The notes below the pieces were generated by a model. The model saw only the letters and a program-made list of their open reading frames with translations. It ran no database searches and had not been told where the DNA came from. Of a stretch of DNA of 55,660 nucleotides, positions 6,366 through 15,214 are shown piece by piece (positions within the stretch are counted from its first letter, which is position 1; each line of letters starts with the position of its first letter). The position numbers and the translations under genes are program-made. The stretch comes from Bacteroidota bacterium. GTDB lineage: Bacteria; Bacteroidota; Bacteroidia; Bacteroidales; Paludibacteraceae. The stretch lies in assembly GCA_022708505.1 (NCBI GenBank), contig JAKIYP010000009.1:1-55660 (forward strand), written 5' to 3'.

Positions 6366-9164
6366 TTAAACTTTGCACTGCAGAAATTTACCTGTGTATG
6401 ATGTTTCACATTTCACAATTTCTTCGGGTGTGCCTTCAAACACGATGTTGCCTCCTTTATCGCCACCCTCAGGACCGATGTCGATGATGTGGTCGGCACA
6501 CTTGATGACTTCGGGATTATGCTCGATGATGATGATGGTGTGTCCTTTGGCAATCAGGGCATCAAAAGCTTTCAGCAGGGTTTTGATGTCGTGGAAGTGC
6601 AATCCGGTCGTGGGTTCGTCGAACACGAAAATAGTCGGTTCGGGTTTCTCGCTTGCCAGAAAGGAGGCTAATTTAACGCGCTGGCTTTCTCCGCCTGACA
6701 GGGTGCTCGATGATTGTCCCAGCTTGACATAGCCAATCCCCACATCCTGCAGGGGTTTCAGCCGTTTCACGATTCTTTTTTCGGTGTTTCCGGCATGAGC
6801 CGAGAAAAATTCGATGGCCTGGTTCACCGTCATTTCCAGTACATCGTAGATACTGACGCCATGGTATTGCACTTCCAGTACATCCTGTTTGAAGCGTTTG
6901 CCATGGCAGTGATCACATTCGAGCACCAAATCGGCCATGAACTGCATTTCGACGGTTACAGTTCCTTCGCCCTGACATTCTTCGCATCTTCCGCCGGGTG
7001 TATTGAAAGAAAAATGAGAGGCCGAGTAACCCATTTGTTTTGATAGTTGCTGGTCGGCGAAAAGCTTGCGAATCTCGTCGTAGGCTTTGATGTAAGTCAC
7101 CGGGTTGGAACGCGACGAGCGGCCAATCGGGTTCTGATCCACAAATTCAATGTCTTTGGCCATGTGCATCGAGCCTTTTAGTGCCCCAAACTGACCGGTA
7201 CGGTCGGCTACACCCCCGTAATATTTTTTCAGCGCAGTGTAAAATACGCTTTTCACCAACGATGATTTTCCGGAGCCACTGACTCCGGTTACAACTGTCA
7301 TCACGTTTAACGGGAATTTTACGTTCACACCTTTCAGGTTGTTTTCCCTGGCTCCCAGCACTTCAATGAAGTTATTCCATCTTCTCCGGGGTTTAGGCAC
7401 TTCAATCGTTTCTTTGCCAAGCAGGTACTGAAGGGTGTAGGATTGTGCAAGCTGTGGCAGATTGTTTGGGTCGATATTAGCCGGATTGCCGTGATACACT
7501 ACTTCCCCGCCTTTTCTGCCGGCATTCGGACCAATGTCGATTATATAATCAGCTGCCCGCATGATTTCTTCGTCGTGCTCCACCACCACTACTGTGTTTC
7601 CGAGGTTTCTCAATTGCAACAAGACTTTGATGAGCTGATTGGTGTCGCGGGGATGCAGGCCGATACTGGGTTCGTCGAGGATGTATAGTGAGCCGACAAG
7701 ACTGCTACCCAGCGAAGTGACTAAGTTGATGCGCTGACTTTCACCACCCGACAGGCTGTTCGATAGCCGGTTCAGGGTCAGGTAGCCCAGTCCTACATCC
7801 AGCAGAAATTGCAGCCGTTTGTTGATTTCGAGCAATAACCGTTTCGCGATGGCGGCATCGTGTTCGTCCAGTTCGATATTATCAAAGAAATCTTTCAGTT
7901 TAACTACCGACATCAACACCAATTCGTTGATTGATTTTCCGGATACCTTCACATAAGATGCCTCTTTCTTCAGCCGGCTGCCTTTACACTCCGGACAAAC
8001 CGTTTTGCCCCTGTAGCGGGCCAGCATGACCCGGTATTGTATTTTATATTGATTGGCTTCGAGCATGTTGAAGAAAGCATCAATTCCTTCGAAATGTTTA
8101 TTGCCTCTCCACAGCACTTCCCGTTGTTCATCTGTCAACTCGTAATAGGGTTTATGAATCGGGAATCCAATTTTGTCGGCCACCTGAATGAGCGCTCTTT
8201 TCCATTCGCTCATGACTTCCCCTTTCCAGCAAACGACTGCATCTTCGTAGATTGAAAGCGCTTTGTTAGGGATTACCAAATCTTCGTCAATGCCGATAAT
8301 TTTCCCGAATCCTTCGCAGGTTGGGCAAGCGCCGATGGGGGAGTTGAAGCTGAAAGTATGCACAGTTGGCGTTTCGAAGGTTATGCCATCAGCCTCAAAA
8401 CTCTTTGAAAAACGTAACTCCCTGACACCTTCTTCAGCGTACACTTTCAGTACGCAGGCGCCACGACCCTCGTAGAATGCTGTTTCCGCCGAATCGGTCA
8501 TCCGGCTGATGGTTTCCTGCGATTGTTCGACCGTCATACGATCGATAATCAGGTAAATTTTGTCTGAGAAATTGTTATTTCTGTTGATTAATTCTTGTAT
8601 TGTCAGGGTTTCTCCGTTGATTTCCACCCGGCTGAAACCATTCATCATCAGGGCATTCAGTTCGTCCAGCAGGGTTCTGTCGCTAGTCGGTGTAACTTCA
8701 GTCAGCATCATGATACGGGTACCCTCCGGAAATTGCATAGCCGCTGCAATTACATCTTCAGCTTCGTGTTTTTTCACGAGGGAACCGGAAACCGGCGAAT
8801 AAGTCTTGCCAATACGGGCAAACAACAGTTTGATGTATTCGTAAATTTCGGTGGAAGTGCCTACTGTCGATCGCGGGTTGCGGGTGTTCACCTTTTGCTC
8901 AATGGCGATTGCGGGCGGAATGCCCTTGATGTAATCCACTTCAGGCTTGCTCATCCTGCCAAGAAACTGACGGGCGTAGGCCGACAAACTCTCCACGTAT
9001 CGCCGCTGACCTTCAGCGTACAAGGTGTCAAATGCAAGTGAGGTCTTACCTGATCCTGATAAGCCGGTTATTACCACCAATTGATTACGCGGAATTTCTA
9101 TATCAATATTTTTCAGGTTATGTACCCTGGCGCCTTTTACAATTATATTACCCTGTGTGGACAT
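6366..9164 (-). CDS. uvrA: Excinuclease ABC subunit A (UvrA)
   Basis: The DNA damage-recognition ATPase of nucleotide excision repair. With the start at 9164 (MSTQGN) it is 932 residues, normal for UvrA. The frame continues to 9200 but that part overlaps the promoter at 9189-9196. Visible: first Walker A GLSGSGKTS (about 34-42), zinc-binding CPTC and CPEC pairs, first signature LSGGESQRINL, second Walker A GVSGSGKSS, a second zinc module with CEEC and CDHC, and signature LSGGESQRVKL with Walker B FVFDEPTTGL. All key residues are intact. It is a single gene with its own promoter. Confidence 0.98.
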   Translation of the reverse strand: MSTQGNIIVKGARVHNLKNIDIEIPRNQLVVITGLSGSGKTSLAFDTLYAEGQRRYVESLSAYARQFLGRMSKPEVDYIKGIPPAIAIEQKVNTRNPRSTVGTSTEIYEYIKLLFARIGKTYSPVSGSLVKKHEAEDVIAAAMQFPEGTRIMMLTEVTPTSDRTLLDELNALMMNGFSRVEINGETLTIQELINRNNNFSDKIYLIIDRMTVEQSQETISRMTDSAETAFYEGRGACVLKVYAEEGVRELRFSKSFEADGITFETPTVHTFSFNSPIGACPTCEGFGKIIGIDEDLVIPNKALSIYEDAVVCWKGEVMSEWKRALIQVADKIGFPIHKPYYELTDEQREVLWRGNKHFEGIDAFFNMLEANQYKIQYRVMLARYRGKTVCPECKGSRLKKEASYVKVSGKSINELVLMSVVKLKDFFDNIELDEHDAAIAKRLLLEINKRLQFLLDVGLGYLTLNRLSNSLSGGESQRINLVTSLGSSLVGSLYILDEPSIGLHPRDTNQLIKVLLQLRNLGNTVVVVEHDEEIMRAADYIIDIGPNAGRKGGEVVYHGNPANIDPNNLPQLAQSYTLQYLLGKETIEVPKPRRRWNNFIEVLGARENNLKGVNVKFPLNVMTVVTGVSGSGKSSLVKSVFYTALKKYYGGVADRTGQFGALKGSMHMAKDIEFVDQNPIGRSSRSNPVTYIKAYDEIRKLFADQQLSKQMGYSASHFSFNTPGGRCEECQGEGTVTVEMQFMADLVLECDHCHGKRFKQDVLEVQYHGVSIYDVLEMTVNQAIEFFSAHAGNTEKRIVKRLKPLQDVGIGYVKLGQSSSTLSGGESQRVKLASFLASEKPEPTIFVFDEPTTGLHFHDIKTLLKAFDALIAKGHTIIIIEHNPEVIKCADHIIDIGPEGGDKGGNIVFEGTPEEIVKCETSYTGKFLQCKV

Positions 9165-9188
9165 GCCTATTGAAGTTTTTTGAACCTG

Positions 9189-9196
9189 CAAAAGTA
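9189..9196 (-). promoter_or_regulatory. -7 element of the uvrA promoter
   Basis: Minus strand TACTTTTG (9196-9189) matches TAnnTTTG and lies 25 bases before the ATG at 9164. No good -33 element is seen; that position is occupied by a heptamer array. Confidence 0.5.
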
Positions 9197-9206
9197 ACAA
9201 AAAATT

Positions 9207-9269
9207 AGCGAATAGTGAATAGCGAATAGTGAATAGCGGAAAACGGACAACGGAGAGCGGAGAGTTGAA
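9207..9269 (+). repeat. Heptamer array, nine units
   Basis: Nine units in exact 7-bp phase: AGCGAAT, AGTGAAT, AGCGAAT, AGTGAAT, AGCGGAA, AACGGAC, AACGGAG, AGCGGAG, AGTTGAA. The run shows that the AGYGAAT and AGCGGAA types belong to one phased family. It lies just upstream of the uvrA promoter. No inverted partner was found before argR. Confidence 0.85.
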
Positions 9270-9304
9270 TAAACAAGCAGATGAACACAGGGTTGCCGCG
9301 TGTT

Positions 9305-9393
9305 GCTTCCGTAGGAAGCGAATATTAGTATCCAGTAAGCTTGCTTACTGGATCATGAAGGACACACTACCTCATGGAGCTGCCGTAGGTAGC
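9305..9393. repeat. Cluster of short palindromes (REP-like)
   Basis: GCTTCC-GTA-GGAAGC at 9305-9319 and the related GCTGCC-GTA-GGTAGC at 9379-9393 flank a stronger hairpin, ATCCAGTAAGC (9330-9340) with GCTTACTGGAT (9343-9353), an 11-bp stem. Apart from this cluster, the preceding heptamer array and the argR promoter, I see nothing in the 9201-9546 gap. Confidence 0.6.
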
Positions 9394-9448
9394 GACACTG
9401 CCGACGACTTACTTTGTAGATAAATGATATGTAAAATTATTCAATTTA

Positions 9449-9480
9449 TTTTGTCATTATGCAAATTATTGGTATTTTTG
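9449..9480 (+). promoter_or_regulatory. Promoter of the argR operon
   Basis: TTTTG at 9449-9453 and TATTTTTG at 9473-9480 are spaced 19 bases, a very good Bacteroidota promoter. A half-site ATTATTCA at 9437-9444 resembles one arm of an ARG box, so autoregulation by ArgR is possible. Confidence 0.65.
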
Positions 9481-9546
9481 CAGCGAATTAATAAATAAAT
9501 ATACATTTATCTCCTTGTTTTACAAAGCTAACTCAATTCAAACATT

Positions 9547-10017
9547 ATGAAAAACAAAAGAAACCGGCTGCAAATCATCACGGAACTCCTGCGCTCGACA
9601 GTTGTCGGAAGTCAGGAGGAATTGTTGAATTTATTGGCCGAACGTAAACTGAACGTCACACAAGCAACGCTTTCGCGTGACCTTAAACTGCTGAAAGTGG
9701 CAAAGACCCCGCTGACAAACGGGACTTACAAGTATGTGTTGCCTCCGATCACAAAAACAATCAGTCCGCAGGGCACATTCAACCACCTGACTTCGCACGG
9801 AGCGGTTTTGAGTATTGAATTCTCAGGCAACCTGGCTGTTATGAAAACAAAACCCGGTTATGCTTCGGCTATTGCCTGGGACATCGACAACAAAGGTTCT
9901 GTAGAGATTCTGGGGACCATAGCCGGTGACGACACCATCCTGATTATTCCGCGCGAAGGTGTTACACGTGAGCAGATACTCACGTTGATGGATATAACTT
10001 TTTCTGAAGGAAAATAA
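9547..10017 (+). CDS. argR: Arginine repressor ArgR
   Basis: A 156-residue protein of standard length. N-terminal winged helix-turn-helix (about 1-70) with LLAERKLNVTQATLSRDLKLL, C-terminal oligomerisation and arginine-binding domain (about 85-156) with GTIAGDDTILIIPR. It senses arginine and controls its synthesis and use. It heads a run with a GNAT protein (49 bases downstream) and argG, the order seen in other Bacteroidales arginine clusters. Confidence 0.95.
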   Translation: MKNKRNRLQIITELLRSTVVGSQEELLNLLAERKLNVTQATLSRDLKLLKVAKTPLTNGTYKYVLPPITKTISPQGTFNHLTSHGAVLSIEFSGNLAVMKTKPGYASAIAWDIDNKGSVEILGTIAGDDTILIIPREGVTREQILTLMDITFSEGK

Positions 10018-10065
10018 AAGTTAACGGAACTTACTCTGAAAAGAGGCTTAAAATTTGAATAAAAA

Positions 10066-10698
10066 ATGAACGCTGATAAAAAAGATAATATTGTTGTACA
10101 GATTGCTGATGAGAATTTTCTGGAATATGTTGACACCATTTTAAAAACCATAGAAGAAGCCGCGAAGATAAGGGGTACAGGTATTGCCCGCCGTTCTCCG
10201 GAGTATATTGCAGAGAAGATGAGAGAAGGTAAGGCAATTATCGCTTTATCGGGAAAAGATTTCGCGGGCTTCTGCTACATTGAAAGTTGGGGAAACAAGC
10301 AATTTGTTGCCAATTCAGGACTCATCGTCGTGGATAAATTCCGTGGTGCAGGGCTTGCCAAACGCATCAAACGGAAAGCCTTTGAATTATCCAGAAAATT
10401 GTATCCTAATGCAAAAATATTCGGACTCACCACGGGTTTGGCTGTCATGAAAATCAATTCGGAATTGGGCTATAAACCGGTAACTTTTTCGGAACTTACC
10501 GACGATGAGTCATTCTGGAAGGGTTGCCAGAGCTGTGTGAATTACGACATCCTGCAACGCACCAACCGCAAACACTGTCTGTGTACCGGTATGCTTTACG
10601 ACCCCAAATGGGAAGAGGAGAAAAAGAAAGCCGGTGGAGCAAAAGAGCAAATTACGCAGACGGTTAAGCGTATCGCGAATAAACTAAAAAAATCATAA
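10066..10698 (+). CDS. GNAT-family N-acyltransferase in arginine operon
   Basis: A 210-residue protein. The GNAT core lies at about 10-150, with the acyl-CoA loop region VVDKFRGAGLAKRIKRKAFEL (split here as VVDKFRGAGLAKRI then KRKAFEL, about 88-109). After it comes a cysteine cluster, GCQSC then HCLC, about 12 residues apart, that could bind zinc, and a lysine-rich tail. Sitting between argR and argG it probably performs the first acylation of glutamate, the ArgA role. Bacteroides fragilis uses N-succinylated intermediates for arginine, so succinyl-CoA is a possible donor. The substrate is inference from context. Confidence 0.75.
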   Translation: MNADKKDNIVVQIADENFLEYVDTILKTIEEAAKIRGTGIARRSPEYIAEKMREGKAIIALSGKDFAGFCYIESWGNKQFVANSGLIVVDKFRGAGLAKRIKRKAFELSRKLYPNAKIFGLTTGLAVMKINSELGYKPVTFSELTDDESFWKGCQSCVNYDILQRTNRKHCLCTGMLYDPKWEEEKKKAGGAKEQITQTVKRIANKLKKS

Positions 10699-10708
10699 CT
10701 GTTCTTTT

Positions 10709-10741
10709 AGACCTGTCAGGTTTTTAAAACCTGACAGGTCT
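10709..10741. repeat. 33-bp palindrome upstream of argG
   Basis: AGACCTGTCAGGTTTT and its perfect complement are separated by one T. A nearly identical palindrome occurs after argG at 12013-12045. It may act as a two-way terminator, or it may be a mobile palindromic unit. It lies between the GNAT gene and argG, so it could reduce read-through into argG. Confidence 0.85.
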
Positions 10742-10767
10742 TGTCAGGCGTTATTAAATCATAAAAT

Positions 10768-11967
10768 ATGAAAGAAAAAGTATTACTGGCCTTCTCCGGG
10801 GGCTTAGACACATCATTTTGCGCCATGTATCTGGCCAAAGAAAAAGGCTATGAGGTGCATACAGCTGTTGCCAATACCGGAGGTTTCAGTGAAGAGGAGT
10901 TAAAGGTGATTGAGGACAAGGCTTACCGCTTAGGTGCTAAAACCCACAAAGCCATCGACGTAACAAAAGAGTATTACGAAAAGAGCATCAAGTACATGGT
11001 GTTCGGAAACGTGCTGCGTAATGGTACTTACCCGATTTCGGTAAGCTCGGAACGTATTTTTCAGGCATTAGCTATCATCAATTATGCTAAGGAAATCAAT
11101 GCTGATTATGTGGCCCATGGCAGTACAGGTGCCGGGAATGACCAGGTGCGTTTCGACCTGACTTTCGACGTGTTAGCACCCAACATCAAAATCCTGACAC
11201 CTACCCGCGACATGGTACTGACCCGCGAATACGAAATCAACTACCTGAAAGAGCATGGTTTTGTGGCCGACTTCACCAAAATGGAGTATTCCATCAACAA
11301 AGGACTTTGGGGTACCAGCATCGGGGGAAAAGAAACCCTGAAATCAGAACAAACGTTGCCGGATGAGGCTTATCCGAGTCAGGTGGTCAAAACTGAGGAA
11401 GAAACTGTGACCATCAGCTTTGAACAAGGTGAGATTACAGCCATCAACGGAGAGAAAGACGATAATAAAATCAATCTGATTAACAAGCTGGAAAACATCG
11501 CGAATAAATTCGGCATCGGGCGCGACATGCACATTGGCGACACCATCATCGGCATCAAGGGGCGTGTGGGATTCGAAGCAGCTGCTCCCTTGTTGATTAT
11601 CAACGCGCATAAGATGCTGGAAAAACACACGCTCACCAAGTGGCAGCAGTACTGGAAAGACCAGCTGGGAAACTGGTACGGCATGTTCCTGCACGAAGCA
11701 CAGTATTTAGAGCCGGTGATGCGCGACATCGAGCAATTCCTGCAAAGTTCGCAGCAAAACGTAACCGGTACAGTCATCGTTAAATTGCGTCCGTTGAGTT
11801 ATACCTTGGTTGGGGTCGATAGTCCGTTTGACCTGATGAAAACCGATTTCGGCGAATACGGCGAAGTGAACCGCGCCTGGAGTGCTGACGATGTAAAAGG
11901 TTTCACCAAAATCCTCGGCAACCAGATGAAAATTTATTACAACGTGCAAAAACGCAACGAAAAATAA
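10768..11967 (+). CDS. argG: Argininosuccinate synthase
   Basis: Joins citrulline and aspartate with ATP to make argininosuccinate. The 399-residue protein has the N-type ATP pyrophosphatase loop AFSGGLDTSFCAMYLA (about 8-23), the conserved HGSTGAGNDQVRFDL (about 116-130), and SINKGLWGTSIGG (about 175-187). Length is normal. It is the third gene of the argR run but is set off on both sides by 33-bp palindromes. argC is not found next to it. Confidence 0.97.
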   Translation: MKEKVLLAFSGGLDTSFCAMYLAKEKGYEVHTAVANTGGFSEEELKVIEDKAYRLGAKTHKAIDVTKEYYEKSIKYMVFGNVLRNGTYPISVSSERIFQALAIINYAKEINADYVAHGSTGAGNDQVRFDLTFDVLAPNIKILTPTRDMVLTREYEINYLKEHGFVADFTKMEYSINKGLWGTSIGGKETLKSEQTLPDEAYPSQVVKTEEETVTISFEQGEITAINGEKDDNKINLINKLENIANKFGIGRDMHIGDTIIGIKGRVGFEAAAPLLIINAHKMLEKHTLTKWQQYWKDQLGNWYGMFLHEAQYLEPVMRDIEQFLQSSQQNVTGTVIVKLRPLSYTLVGVDSPFDLMKTDFGEYGEVNRAWSADDVKGFTKILGNQMKIYYNVQKRNEK

Positions 11968-12012
11968 ATTCGAAACGAAACAATAAAACTAAAGACGCAC
12001 GTTGTATTTTTC

Positions 12013-12045
12013 AGACCTGTCAGGTTTTTTAAACCTGACAGGTCT
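12013..12045. repeat. 33-bp palindrome downstream of argG
   Basis: AGACCTGTCAGGTTT pairs with AAACCTGACAGGTCT around TTT. It is a near copy of the element at 10709-10741. Position after the argG stop fits a terminator function. Confidence 0.85.
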
Positions 12046-12061
12046 TCTTGTCAGATGTTCT

Positions 12062-12091
12062 TTTGTGGTTGAAGAATTTTTACTATTTTTG
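12062..12091 (+). promoter_or_regulatory. Promoter of efp-dgkA
   Basis: TTTG (12062-12065) and TATTTTTG (12084-12091) with an 18-base spacer, 50 bases before the efp start. Confidence 0.65.
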
Positions 12092-12141
12092 CAAACCAAT
12101 TTGAAAATCAATGATTTGACAATCATTCTAAAATTTACTTT

Positions 12142-12708
12142 ATGATTAACGCTCAGGACATTAAAAACGGAACCTGCATCCGGATGGATGGAAAACTATA
12201 TTTTGTGATAGAGTTTCTCCATGTTAAACCAGGAAAAGGTAACACTTTTATGCGTACCAAACTCAAAGATGTAGTTAATGGTTACGTTCTCGAACGCCGC
12301 TTTAACATTGGCGAGAAATTAGAAGATGTACGGGTAGAACGCCGTCCGCATCAATTCCTCTACAAAGAAAATGAGGATTATATTTTCATGAATCAGGAAA
12401 CTTTCGAACAAATTCCAATCGCGCATGATTTGATCAACGGGGTTGATTTTCTGCTCGAAGGAATGATACTGGAAGTTGTTTCGGATGCTTCGACCGATAC
12501 GGTATTATATGCTGATATGCCGGTTAAAGTTCAGATGAAGATTACCTACACAGAGCCGGGGATGAAAGGTGATACAGCTACCAACACATTGAAACCGGCT
12601 ACTGTTGAGTCGGGTGCAACCGTTCGCGTACCTTTGTTTATCGGTGACGGCGAAATGATTGAAATCGATACACGCGACGGATCTTATCTTAACCGCGTAA
12701 AAGCTTAA
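12142..12708 (+). CDS. efp: Translation elongation factor P
   Basis: Rescues ribosomes stalled at polyproline. The 188-residue protein has the three EF-P domains: an N-terminal KOW-like domain whose loop HVKPGKGNTF carries the lysine (about residue 32) at the tRNA-facing tip, a middle OB domain, and the C-terminal OB domain ending VPLFIGDGEMIEIDTRDGSYLNRV. The tip is lysine, not arginine. The dgkA start lies one base past its stop, so the two share a transcript. Confidence 0.97.
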   Translation: MINAQDIKNGTCIRMDGKLYFVIEFLHVKPGKGNTFMRTKLKDVVNGYVLERRFNIGEKLEDVRVERRPHQFLYKENEDYIFMNQETFEQIPIAHDLINGVDFLLEGMILEVVSDASTDTVLYADMPVKVQMKITYTEPGMKGDTATNTLKPATVESGATVRVPLFIGDGEMIEIDTRDGSYLNRVKA

Positions 12709-12709
12709 A

Positions 12710-13072
12710 ATGAAGCGACGGATACACAGCTTTAAACATGCAATCAGGGGAATCCGCATGGTGATCAAATCTGAAAAAAACATGCAGATTCACCTGGTTG
12801 TTGCTGTGTTGGTCGTGTTAGCCGGATGGTTTTTCAATATCACTACAACAGAATGGATGCTGTGCCTGCTTTGCTTCGGATTGGTCTTCGGCGCTGAAAT
12901 GGTCAATACATCCATCGAAAACATTGTCGACTTAGTTTCTCCTAAAAAGCATGAGCTGGCAGGAAGAGCGAAGGACATGGCTGCCGGGGCGGTGTTAATC
13001 AGTGCTTTATTTGCCGCCGGTGTCGGACTGATTATTTTTATCCCCAAAATCTGGAATCTGTTTTTTGCTTAG
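12710..13072 (+). CDS. dgkA: Diacylglycerol kinase, prokaryotic type (DgkA family)
   Basis: A 120-residue inner-membrane kinase of the trimeric DgkA family, which phosphorylates diacylglycerol or undecaprenol. Three hydrophobic helices are visible, with the active-site segment GAEMVNTSIENIVDLV (about 63-78) in which the glutamates and asparagine are conserved. The family does not allow me to choose between the two lipid substrates. It starts one base after the efp stop. Confidence 0.9.
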   Translation: MKRRIHSFKHAIRGIRMVIKSEKNMQIHLVVAVLVVLAGWFFNITTTEWMLCLLCFGLVFGAEMVNTSIENIVDLVSPKKHELAGRAKDMAAGAVLISALFAAGVGLIIFIPKIWNLFFA

Positions 13073-13181
13073 TTGTTTACTGTAGTTTTATACTACGCTG
13101 ATTTTATCTGACCGCCTTACTTACATGTACTTATATGCCTTATATGGTTATAATTACATTATATTCAAAAATTAATGAACT

Positions 13182-13868
13182 ATGAAATCGTTGTTTACTA
13201 ATCTGCTGAACCTGTTATACCCCAATTTGTGCGTCATCTGCAATGAAAGTCTCATGCGTGGAGAAGAAATCATCTGTCTCAAATGTCTGCACGAGATGCC
13301 CAAAACGAATTACCACCTGGAAACCGACAATACCGTCGAGAAAAGGTTCTGGGGAAAAGTACCTGTTTATCGTGCTACCTCTTACTTTCATTTTTACAAA
13401 GGCTCTCCCTTTCAAAAATTATTACACGAGCTGAAATATCGTGGGAATAAGGAAGTCGGGCGTGTTATCGCGAAATACGCTGCGGCTGATTTGCTTCATA
13501 CTCCTGATTTCTGCGCGGTGGATGTAATCGTACCCGTTCCGCTTCATCCCAAAAAATACGCGAAAAGAGGTTATAACCAAAGCGAATGGATAGCGAGCGG
13601 ATTGGCTGAGGTGCTGAATAAACCGGTTGACATTACTCACCTCATTCGTATCCGGGAAAACACTACTCAAACCAAAAAATCCATTTTTGAACGATATCAA
13701 AACACGAGTGGTATTTTTACACTCACCGACAGAAGTGTTTTTTGTAAGAAACACGTGTTATTAGTGGATGATGTGTTGACTACAGGCTCTACCCTTGAAG
13801 CTTGCATGATTGCGTTGATGGAAACAGATTATATTACAATCAGCGTGTTTACCCTCGCGATTGCCTGA
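13182..13868 (+). CDS. comF: ComF-family phosphoribosyltransferase-like protein
   Basis: A 228-residue protein. The N-terminal zinc-ribbon-like part has CVIC and CLKC pairs (about 18-36). The C-terminal type I phosphoribosyltransferase fold shows GYNQSEWIA and the PRPP-binding loop VLLVDDVLTTGSTLEAC (about 198-214). ComF proteins act in the cytosol in DNA uptake or in DNA replication/repair of incoming DNA. It is a lone gene here. A 7-unit CATATAA-like stretch lies upstream (about 13118-13150). Confidence 0.9.
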   Translation: MKSLFTNLLNLLYPNLCVICNESLMRGEEIICLKCLHEMPKTNYHLETDNTVEKRFWGKVPVYRATSYFHFYKGSPFQKLLHELKYRGNKEVGRVIAKYAAADLLHTPDFCAVDVIVPVPLHPKKYAKRGYNQSEWIASGLAEVLNKPVDITHLIRIRENTTQTKKSIFERYQNTSGIFTLTDRSVFCKKHVLLVDDVLTTGSTLEACMIALMETDYITISVFTLAIA

Positions 13869-14046
13869 ATTTTAGCTTCAGAAGAGTGTGTGTATTCGTC
13901 AATATGTAACACAAATTAGTCAAAATGTTCCAAATTTAGGTCATATTGTTCATCACTGCTATAAAACATTATTTCGGAACATGTTTTTACTATATTTTTT
14001 TGTTATTTTGCGCATCCTTTCGAAAACATCAAACTAAATAATTATT

Positions 14047-15207
14047 ATGACTACACAAGAATTAAAAATTGCCTTTGAGAAGACCTACAGTAAACCGGCT
14101 GAAGCCATGTATTTTGCTCCCGGACGTGTAAACCTGATCGGAGAACATACCGACTATAATGGTGGCGCGGTATTTCCATGTGCATTGAGTTTTGGAACCA
14201 ACCTGTTGTTGGCGAAGAACGATAAAAAAGTAATGAATTTCAAATCATTGAATCAACCTGAAATTGTTACGCTGAATTTTGATCAGTTGACGACCCGCCT
14301 GGATAAATCCTGGGTGAACTATCCGCTGGGTGTGATGGCGCAGTTTATCAAAAGGGGTATTACTTTTACCCAGGGTTACGACATCCTGATCTGGGGTAAT
14401 GTGCCTAACGGTGCCGGACTTTCTTCTTCTGCTGCTTTGGAGGTTGTTACAGCTTACGCGCTGAATGACCAGTTGGGAACAAACTTCAACCGTACTGATA
14501 TTGCCCTGATCGGACAAAAAGCCGAGCATGAATTTGCATTGGTGAATTGCGGTATTATGGACCAGTTTGTGTCTGCCAACGGAGCGAAAGATCACGCAGT
14601 ACACCTGAATTGCGACACCCTCGAATTTGAACTGGTACCGGTAAAACTTGAAGGAGTGAAAATCGTGATTTCGAATACCCACTCTCCTCACAAATTAGAC
14701 TCTGGCGCTTACAACCAGCGGGTAGCTGAATGTAAAAAAGCAGTAGAGCAATTGAATACCGTTCGTCCGCTGAAATACTTAGCCGAACTGACCGAAGCTG
14801 AATTCAAAAGTATAGAATCAGCCATTACCGATCCGGTAGCTCACAAGCGTGCCCGCCACGTCGTAGGTGAAGTACAACGCACTTCTGATGCTGTTAAAGC
14901 ACTGAAAGCAGGGGATATTACTTTGTTCGGTAAACTGATGAACGCTTCACATGCTTCGTTGCGTGACGATTATGAAGTAACCGGTCCGGAACTCGACTGC
15001 ATGGCCGAAGAAGCCTGGAAAATTGATGGCGTTATCGGCTCTCGTATGACCGGTGGTGGTTTTGGTGGTTGCACCGTTTCGTTGGTGAAAGAAGAAGCCA
15101 TCGATACCTTCATCGCGCAGGTAGGGGCTAATTACGAAAAACGCATCGGTATCAAACCTGATTTCTATATCGCGGAAATTGGGGATGGGGCAACGAAACT
15201 TGCTTAA
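14047..15207 (+). CDS. galK: Galactokinase
   Basis: Phosphorylates galactose at C1, first step of the Leloir pathway. The 386-residue GHMP kinase has the substrate signature GRVNLIGEHTDYNGG (about 26-40), the ATP loop PNGAGLSSSAAL (about 120-131), and the C-terminal MTGGGFGGCTVSL. Length is normal. galM follows in the same direction, but a GxxExxY cassette has separated the two by about 550 bases. galT is not seen in this window. Confidence 0.97.
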   Translation: MTTQELKIAFEKTYSKPAEAMYFAPGRVNLIGEHTDYNGGAVFPCALSFGTNLLLAKNDKKVMNFKSLNQPEIVTLNFDQLTTRLDKSWVNYPLGVMAQFIKRGITFTQGYDILIWGNVPNGAGLSSSAALEVVTAYALNDQLGTNFNRTDIALIGQKAEHEFALVNCGIMDQFVSANGAKDHAVHLNCDTLEFELVPVKLEGVKIVISNTHSPHKLDSGAYNQRVAECKKAVEQLNTVRPLKYLAELTEAEFKSIESAITDPVAHKRARHVVGEVQRTSDAVKALKAGDITLFGKLMNASHASLRDDYEVTGPELDCMAEEAWKIDGVIGSRMTGGGFGGCTVSLVKEEAIDTFIAQVGANYEKRIGIKPDFYIAEIGDGATKLA

Positions 15208-15214
15208 TCTTTTT

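Noticed and set aside
8595..9041. Long plus-strand frame opposite uvrA, and similar frames opposite other genes
   Set aside because: These are antisense shadows of well-identified genes with no recognisable domains or start signals.
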